Assembly: GCA_012513235.1 (NCBI GenBank)
Contig: JAAZCO010000136.1
Coordinates: 1-9,748 of the forward strand
DNA length: 9,748 nt
Source: Gammaproteobacteria bacterium
GTDB taxonomy: Bacteria; Pseudomonadota; Gammaproteobacteria; Pseudomonadales; Pseudomonadaceae
Reading direction: 5' to 3'
This document shows, piece by piece, positions 7,201-9,748 of this stretch (position 1 is the first letter of the stretch; every line of letters begins with the position of its first letter). The notes under the pieces are model-generated. The model did not search any database. It saw nothing but the letters and a program-made list of their open reading frames with translations, and was not told the DNA's origin. A program made the translations under genes and the position numbers.

Positions 7201-9645
7201 CGACACATGTATACCGCCTAAACTGTATAGATCGGCATAACGATTGTTCAGTTGCCCTACTTGCACATTCATATCACTGCCGCTGAACATTAACGCATTT
7301 TCATTCTCAACAAAGGGGGCATAAAGATGCAATTGCTGCCCACTGCCTAAGGTGCCGTGATTTAGCACGTGTTGTGCATCCACAAACAAGTCGCCTGCAG
7401 TCGTCATAGAGCCTTGATTGGTGAGTTGTTGACTTTTGATATGCCCCACTGCTTGACTGTAAATATATCCTTGATTGTGATTATAAAGCTGCTGAGCCTC
7501 TAATAGCAGCGGCCCTCTAGCAGCGATCCTAGCCTGCTGTTCATTATGTAATTGCTGCGCAATAATAGTGAGTAAGCCGTCACTTGCTATAATACTGTTC
7601 TGGTTACGAATAGAATTAGCTGTTAATAGAAGGGCTTCACCACTGACAATACTGGCATCATGCTCGTTGAGTAACTGCTCAAGTAGTGCCACACCCAATG
7701 TCTTCTCGGCAACGACTTCACCAGCATTATTAAACAGACTCTCTGCAGTCAACATGACATGACGGCCAGCGATTTGACCCTGTTGATTATCAATATCACC
7801 GCTCAACTGCAATCCAACATCAGCCGTACTGAATACAATACCTTGCTGATTTCTAAGCTCTCCAGCCTCTACACTTAAAGCATTCTTGCTTATAAAAGCA
7901 CCCTGGTAGCTATTATCAACTTGACCAGTAGCCTTTATGTTCAGTTCTCCAGCACCACTGGAAAGTGTTCCAACATGCTGATTATTTAAATGATTTGCCG
8001 TGATGTCGAGACCTGATTCCCCTGAAATTAAGCCACCTTGTTGATTATCAACATGCCGAGCAACAATTTTCAGCTGCTGATCACTAACGATAACCCCTTC
8101 ATTTGAGTTATCAAGCCTCTGCGTGAGCATCTGCAAATGCCCATCAGCCAATACAACACCTGCTTGGCTATTATTGATACGCTCATCGACCAGAGCTGAT
8201 AAGTCTCTTTTAGCGATGAGCGTACCCTTGTGACTGTTATCAAAAGTGTGTGCGCTAATATTTAAATCCTGACCAGCCGAAATCAAGCCTTGCTGACTGT
8301 TATTAACGTTTTTAACCTGCGCAATTAAACTTTTTCCGCTGCTTATTTGGCCGCCTTGATTATTAAGTTGCTGGGCATCTAAACGTAAATCAACGCTGGA
8401 TAGGATTTCTCCTTCACTATTATTGATAAGCCCAACCTGCTCCAGCCCAACTGTAGGTGCGTAAATAAAACCACCTTGACTGTTATCTAAATCACCACCC
8501 GACAAATTAAGACGAACAGCCTTTTCACTGATCAACTCACCTTTAGTGTTTTTAACACTCTGCGACGCCACGGCCAATTCCTGACCCGCAGTCATTAAAC
8601 CCTGGTTATCAATTTCCCTCACCGCCACATCAATACGATTGGCAGCCAACACATTGCTTGTATTCGTCAACGCTTGCGCTTGCAGCCTAACTTGATCCCC
8701 CGCGTACACCTGTCTGGTTAATTCAATTTCGGCAGCATTGAGTGCTACATTGTGCTGCGCACTCGCACGTGCAAGGGTTAATTTCCCACTGGCATCAATC
8801 TGGATATCCCCCGCACTCGCAGCCATATCACCGGCCAACTTAACGCCCACCCCTGCCTCAGTACCCACTAAGCGAATGGCGCCAGCATACATACCGCTCA
8901 AGGCAGAGCTATCAATGGCAAGGCTAGGTTTATCAGCTGGACGATCTGCTTTTGCAGTCGCGGTGAGGGTTTGCGCATCGACGCTGTTACGACCGGTGAT
9001 GATATTGAGTTGATTAGCGTGCAGTTCAGCATTAATTTTGGCGCTGCGAGTAATCAGATCAAATTGACTGACATTACTGGCATTCAGTCCAGCCCCAGTG
9101 ATTTCAATCTGCCCACCATCGACTTCATAACTCTTAAGCTCGCCGTGCTTAATCATCGGTTTACCTGTGGTTAAGGTCGCATGTGGGGTATTAATAAAGC
9201 CGCAACCATCGCAGGTGATACCGTGTGGGTTAGCCACAACAACATGCGCCTGTTGACCCGCTACCTCGGTGTAACCTTTAAGCTGACTGGCTTGCCCACC
9301 TGTGACTTCATTTAAAATTAAGCGTGCTGACTGGCCATTCAGTTGAGCATTACCATTAATAATGCCGCCCAATTGCGTGGGCGTGTATTTCTCAGTGCTG
9401 TTATTGAGAATCAGACCTTGCTGCTGCACGTTGTAATCGGTGAATTTATTGTGGGATAAGCCCTTGGCTGTAGGCTTAGCAATATTAACCACAGGCACGC
9501 CATTACCTGCTTGCGTAAGCTGTGTATTACCACCAGCGCTGCTATCTAGGCGCACATCAGCGGCAGCAGTCAGTAGTGGCTGAACCCACATCACCCCTAC
9601 TAAAGTGCGGGCGATGGCTTTAGATAAACGGCTGTGCATATGCAT
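1204..9645 (-). CDS. Giant TpsA exoprotein of the CdiA/FhaB family with a C-terminal lipase-like alpha/beta-hydrolase
   Basis: This 2813-residue secreted stalk protein would be exported by the TpsB encoded just upstream. Domains, numbered from the ATG at 9645: signal peptide 1-29 (basic start, hydrophobic core, cleavage near AAA-D); TPS domain about 30-290 with NPHGI at 139-143 and C145/C148; FHA-1-type repeats about 355-850; a central segment about 855-1060 with C870/C880; a conserved non-repetitive module about 1065-1290; FHA-2 repeats about 1290-2325 with many AGRD[VI] turns; a conserved pre-toxin stretch about 2388-2435 (ATVGEGEI, then LNRD); and a C-terminal region about 2457-2813. The C-terminal region carries YNPTHG (2612-2617) and GHSQGG (Ser2664), with candidate Asp2732 and His2772, suggesting an ester hydrolase, probably a phospholipase. 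No VENN motif is present. The length is typical of CdiA/FhaB proteins and the frame is intact. Secretion and architecture are secure. The toxin role and substrate are inference; it could instead be an adhesin with an accessory hydrolase. Confidence 0.93.
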   Translation of the reverse strand: MHMHSRLSKAIARTLVGVMWVQPLLTAAADVRLDSSAGGNTQLTQAGNGVPVVNIAKPTAKGLSHNKFTDYNVQQQGLILNNSTEKYTPTQLGGIINGNAQLNGQSARLILNEVTGGQASQLKGYTEVAGQQAHVVVANPHGITCDGCGFINTPHATLTTGKPMIKHGELKSYEVDGGQIEITGAGLNASNVSQFDLITRSAKINAELHANQLNIITGRNSVDAQTLTATAKADRPADKPSLAIDSSALSGMYAGAIRLVGTEAGVGVKLAGDMAASAGDIQIDASGKLTLARASAQHNVALNAAEIELTRQVYAGDQVRLQAQALTNTSNVLAANRIDVAVREIDNQGLMTAGQELAVASQSVKNTKGELISEKAVRLNLSGGDLDNSQGGFIYAPTVGLEQVGLINNSEGEILSSVDLRLDAQQLNNQGGQISSGKSLIAQVKNVNNSQQGLISAGQDLNISAHTFDNSHKGTLIAKRDLSALVDERINNSQAGVVLADGHLQMLTQRLDNSNEGVIVSDQQLKIVARHVDNQQGGLISGESGLDITANHLNNQHVGTLSSGAGELNIKATGQVDNSYQGAFISKNALSVEAGELRNQQGIVFSTADVGLQLSGDIDNQQGQIAGRHVMLTAESLFNNAGEVVAEKTLGVALLEQLLNEHDASIVSGEALLLTANSIRNQNSIIASDGLLTIIAQQLHNEQQARIAARGPLLLEAQQLYNHNQGYIYSQAVGHIKSQQLTNQGSMTTAGDLFVDAQHVLNHGTLGSGQQLHLYAPFVENENALMFSGSDMNVQVGQLNNRYADLYSLGGIHVSGYAPNSSAQRVENISGTIQAAHDFSLQSAVVDNRRDVLEVDDQGKYYASITELRCGAPYIINGDCKLGSNGKRNSVWQVTQREKTEVLNSSAASNLLAGGHLSFVGDELLNSSSLISSGADLNLSFQHVNNLGVQPVDIEVQNIYIAGRRPKYKYPRNEARAFNLTHNPAVRKGSVEADISRFIANNIEREYLPGRQYIEKSLAGEEYSAVIQAGANVVIDAQQTLKNSVIRSGYTDSSSGVSDTVLSSETTQVPVHLQLPPDLQHKYIDPIDLPGFSLPEVGQGLFRLSDQAAINENIHHAHAAVDGSSARSDRLVQQGLYEKNQGQSLLARFRDEYSQNNTHRYLIETNPALTHMQQFVSSDYLLDSLGVSTDQMKKRLGDGLYEQKLMREAVVARTGQRFIAGLSSDEAMYTYLMDNAVASQAALDLSVGVSLSAEQVAALTQDIVWLEERDILGEKVLVPVLYLAQSDKRLAASGALIQGENVSLTSSGSVINDGALHATNNLSMQAHNISNRGLIQANGGLSLLAEEHIYNRQGGILTGHDVELTARTGDILNERTVTRHTSDVGNNRWETSFVNSAARIEASRDLTLNASRDVQNLGGVLDSRADIQINAGRDVMLASVEERQSISRGNHYLNAQSQQLGSTTQADGHLNIQAGRDLTAVASGIESGADMELVAGRDLSLVAATDEKHSYSKSKNTTSQRDQITQQASHVYAGGDIELRAEQDLNITASEVKAVRDIGLISGQDARILSALDEESLFYSKKSKKSFGRSKSKQQESYDSTNVASVIDAGNNLTINTRITDAGGLSLEGGRNVTVIGSQLNAGLDLLVGAINDITILSGVEEHGSYSKKTKSGFLGLNKSGKSQLKTTATQMNSELSAANDVVLVAGNDLGVRASTVDAGNDVELRAGLLESTGDINLLSANNEAYNLSERYRKKTGLSASGGMVAVSSAKKAGQAAQSSTSVGSQVIAEGDASLQAERDINIVGSGVSAGGNLLLDAGRDVQVIAADNENATSTWQRERRTGIAISSDRNGVTAFAGNDTKIDKRWDTQSAAAASLLETGENLDIKAGRDIRQTGSDLAAGRDVNLIAERNIILDAASEQRRQQQKETHQRTGLTVSVNHNFGNTMDAIKGAGRGDNGLSQVSGVLKALDSVTQFVSGPTTSEHLGTTRQQTTTVEDIQSYRESTLDAGRDINLLAGQDVEARGTRINSQRDINIAGQNITLDVARGYYAQNAEHTMSQSGINGSSTANSARVGIGSSHSKQTDKGRQDTSLPTQLQAGRDVNLESVQDLTLIGTQVQAQRDIQLSAGQDLSIRAAQNDSTYETRRKSGGSEVGLALGEQVLLSVYVSADAGKGKLDRESAQQQEAYLYAGNHLNFSSGRDTIVAGAQLEGEKVTGRVGRDLLVTSVADTGKVSGKESDASLTASVGLSGGASFSGSVGVGKTTGSTDWIENQTRITARDALDIRTENHTQLDSAVIASNTDNLKLDTNTLGFSDFKGHDKERSWYVNAGGTYSLAADSGNSESDSKGSNAAAKTGAVDRNQDNKDGSNQWNISGYHSEKDRQQIVRATVGEGEIIVRSDAGTGENSTQGLNRDTSKAYEITKDKQETTELYVSSSSFEPFKESKLTVEQWKQGIQDYGLNSAKAFLQLGLLKDRAATEAENNNLVAALTWAPSLLVKAMDSLNTPTGGVFPGVENHGGLATQIPALAVGDLMVSRAKGKLKLDEKTGQLVVEKGKPVLDGVPTFDSFDGFTEDEKAHIATNGIMNSQLEAMTNALMQGGMEDGQSFVLAYNPTHGLIGDLLESAVDSLFKGSVKSGTARNLDSLYQQASQSPIENLHLYGHSQGGLLTWVAVKGQDFSNIELVTVQLSGAPVDAVNFHDDVEATKAKETYSVYQTNRPEEKTILGLPKTDAVADLPGLGGNAQYSDDQIGLTLGALFSLASLFDTEKSAHSNYGCVTCERTGWTETSRNVREIVINPTLIDIHGNHRKLNE
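1207..2277 (-). other. C-terminal lipase-like alpha/beta-hydrolase domain (candidate toxin)
   Basis: Residues about 2457-2813, with the recognisable fold from about 2590. NLHLYGHSQGGLL is a textbook nucleophile elbow (G-H-S-Q-G, Ser2664): a hydrophobic strand before and a helix after. YNPTHG at 2612-2617 ends the preceding strand and may carry the oxyanion hole. After the next strand (LVTVQLSGAPVD), TDAVADLPGLGG supplies Asp2732 and AHSNYG supplies His2772, in the correct lipase order Ser-Asp-His. A hydrophobic stretch (2751-2765) between Asp and His could touch membrane. A CxxC (C2777/C2780) follows the His. A phospholipase is the best guess for substrate. Other esterase activities cannot be excluded, and the Asp assignment is less sure than Ser and His. 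Confidence 0.7.
1216..1221 (-). promoter_or_regulatory. Ribosome binding site of the lipoprotein gene, inside the exoprotein coding region
   Basis: AGGAAG lies 8 bases before the ATG at 1207 and forms the Arg and Lys codons near the end of the exoprotein (HRKLNE). With the ATGA overlap of stop and start, it points to translation coupled to the exoprotein. Confidence 0.7.
2335..2485 (-). other. Conserved pre-toxin segment of the exoprotein
   Basis: Residues about 2388-2438. ATVGEGEIIVR, then LNRD, then EITKDKQETTELYVSSSS form a stretch that recurs in CdiA/FhaB-type proteins after the FHA-2 block. It follows a low-complexity Ser/Asn/Asp/Lys-rich linker (about residues 2338-2372). It marks the end of the conserved delivery part, and what follows is the locus-specific C-terminus. 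The usual VENN boundary motif is absent. Confidence 0.5.
2670..5778 (-). repeat. FHA-2-type repeat block of the exoprotein
   Basis: Residues about 1290-2326 are a long array of degenerate units around AG[RND]D[VIL].L.A, for example AGRDVMLAS, AGRDLSLVA, AGNDVELRA, AGRDVNLIA and AGRDINLLA. They are separated by polar, lysine/serine-rich loops (SKKSKKSFGRSKSK, YSKKTKSGFLG). The matching DNA words, variants of tcacgcccygc on the plus strand, recur across the block. It ends with the typical closing coil around ITARDALDIRTENHTQL and LGFSDFKGHDKE. In E. coli CdiA the FHA-2 domain associates with the target outer membrane and helps deliver the toxin, and a similar role is inferred here. Confidence 0.85.
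5778..6450 (-). other. Conserved module before FHA-2 in the exoprotein
   Basis: Residues about 1066-1290 form a largely non-repetitive, partly helical stretch of a kind I recognise from many CdiA/FhaB exoproteins. Its landmarks in order are YLIETNPALT, then SSDYLL, then KRLGDGLYEQKL, then a pattern around LMDNA, then QDIVWLEE, then VPVLYLA, ending at SGALIQGENV where FHA-2 coils begin. In the E. coli CdiA model the part next to FHA-2 stays in the periplasm until a receptor is met. A role in the export pause is plausible here but is inference. Confidence 0.6.
6470..7080 (-). other. Central non-FHA segment of the exoprotein (candidate receptor-binding region)
   Basis: Residues about 856-1059 interrupt the two repeat blocks. 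The segment opens with a Cys pair (C870 and C880, ten residues apart). It keeps two or three FHA-like coils (LLAGGHLSFVGDELLNSSSLISSG) and then becomes rich in Tyr, Pro and charged residues (RRPKYKYPRNEAR). In E. coli CdiA the region between FHA-1 and FHA-2 holds the receptor-binding domain followed by a Tyr/Pro-rich part, so position and composition suggest the same role. The receptor cannot be read from the sequence. Confidence 0.5.
7095..8590 (-). repeat. FHA-1-type repeat block of the exoprotein
   Basis: Residues about 353-851 are built from degenerate units of about 20 residues with the pattern L.N..G.I.S...L.I.A..L.N..G. Examples are LNNQGGQISSGKSLIAQ, VNNSQQGLISAGQDLNIS and VDNQQGGLISGESGLDI. 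At DNA level the block shows recurrent ttgattatt / ctgttatt words (the NN or DN positions), but the copies are diverged rather than identical. In the family such units stack as beta-helix coils that form a long extracellular filament. Roughly 24 units fit the length, though I did not count every boundary. Confidence 0.85.
8776..9558 (-). other. TPS secretion domain (haemagglutination-activity type) of the exoprotein
   Basis: Residues about 30-290. The segment around 54-82 (NIAKP, then LSHNKFTDYNV, then GLILNNS) is the hallmark opening of the TPS domain that TpsB POTRA domains recognise. NPHGI at 139-143 stands where the family has NPNGI and is followed by CDGCGF, a CxxC pair shared by many CdiA/FhaB proteins. 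A pair of beta-helix strands follows (ELHANQLNIITG). In the family this part starts the right-handed beta-helix and is the export signal. No extended signal peptide region precedes it. Confidence 0.9.
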
Positions 9646-9652
9646 ACTGAAA

Positions 9653-9657
9653 TCCTT
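9653..9657 (-). promoter_or_regulatory. Ribosome binding site of the exoprotein gene
   Basis: AAGGA lies 7 bases before the ATG at 9645 and directly follows or overlaps the TGA of the upstream transporter frame. It decides the start. The longer frame opening at a TTG (9708) would add 21 residues ahead of an already complete signal peptide, would overlap the transporter gene by 50 bases, and has no comparable site. Confidence 0.75.
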
Positions 9658-9658
9658 T

Positions 9659-9748
9659 TCAGAAAAACACATCAAATCGAAAATAAACCGGACGTTCTTT
9701 ACGCTCAATAGCCTTGGGACGCGACAGGCTATGAGCTGCTGTCATAGA
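9659..9748 (-). CDS. C-terminal end of a TpsB/CdiB-family outer-membrane transporter (partial)
   Basis: An open frame enters from the right edge and gives 29 residues before a TGA at 9661-9659. The last residues read PVYFRFDVFF: alternating aromatic/hydrophobic residues ending in Phe. This is the usual C-terminal beta-strand signature by which BamA-dependent outer-membrane beta-barrels are recognised, and TpsB transporters of the Omp85 superfamily end this way. TpsB proteins bind the N-terminal TPS domain of their TpsA partner in the periplasm and export it. The stop lies 13 bases before the exoprotein ATG, and that gene's ribosome binding site begins inside the stop codon (TGAAAAGGA), so the two are cotranscribed. 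The order B-A-(I) matches E. coli-type cdiBAI loci. The POTRA domains and barrel body lie outside the window, so the call rests on the terminal strand and the neighbour. A different short frame here is possible but less likely. Confidence 0.66.
   Translation of the reverse strand, partial: SMTAAHSLSRPKAIERKERPVYFRFDVFF

Noticed and set aside
9646..9708. Longer exoprotein start at a TTG, 21 codons upstream
   Set aside because: It overlaps the transporter frame by 50 bases, has a rare start codon and no clear ribosome binding site. The ATG at 9645 has AAGGA at 7 bases and gives a proper signal peptide.

Overview
The window is a single minus-strand operon fragment of a two-partner-secretion (TPS, type Vb) / contact-dependent-inhibition-like locus. 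Read in transcription order it holds three genes: the last 29 codons of a TpsB/CdiB-type outer-membrane transporter (9748-9659), one giant TpsA/CdiA/FhaB-family exoprotein (9645-1204, 2813 residues), and the first 402 codons of a large lipoprotein (1207-1, running off the window). There is no intergenic space longer than 13 bases, so no promoter, terminator, RNA gene, insertion sequence or CRISPR array is expected, and none was seen.

The exoprotein has the classical layout: signal peptide, TPS secretion domain with an NPNGI-like motif (NPHGI) and a CxxC, a block of FHA-1-type repeats of about 20 residues, a central segment with a Cys pair (candidate receptor-binding region), a conserved non-repetitive module, a very long FHA-2 repeat block rich in AGRD[VI] motifs, a conserved pre-toxin segment, and a C-terminal region of about 350 residues. 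That last region is the most informative part. It looks like a lipase-type alpha/beta-hydrolase (GHSQGG with Ser2664, candidate Asp2732 and His2772), not a nuclease or pore-former.

The gene directly downstream overlaps the exoprotein stop by an ATGA junction. It encodes a protein with a clear lipobox (Cys17) and at least 402 residues. By position it is the candidate immunity protein. An envelope-anchored lipoprotein partner fits a toxin that attacks phospholipid from the periplasmic side, as in type VI lipase effector/immunity (Tle/Tli) pairs. This pairing is inference, not something the sequence proves.

The organism is probably a gammaproteobacterium, possibly a moderate-GC member of the Pseudomonadaceae or a relative. 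This rests on exoprotein style, codon use and a GC content near 45-50% in the conserved part, and is low confidence. GC falls to about 25% at 1021-1200, at the start of the lipoprotein gene, which fits an exchangeable toxin/immunity cassette attached to a conserved delivery stalk.
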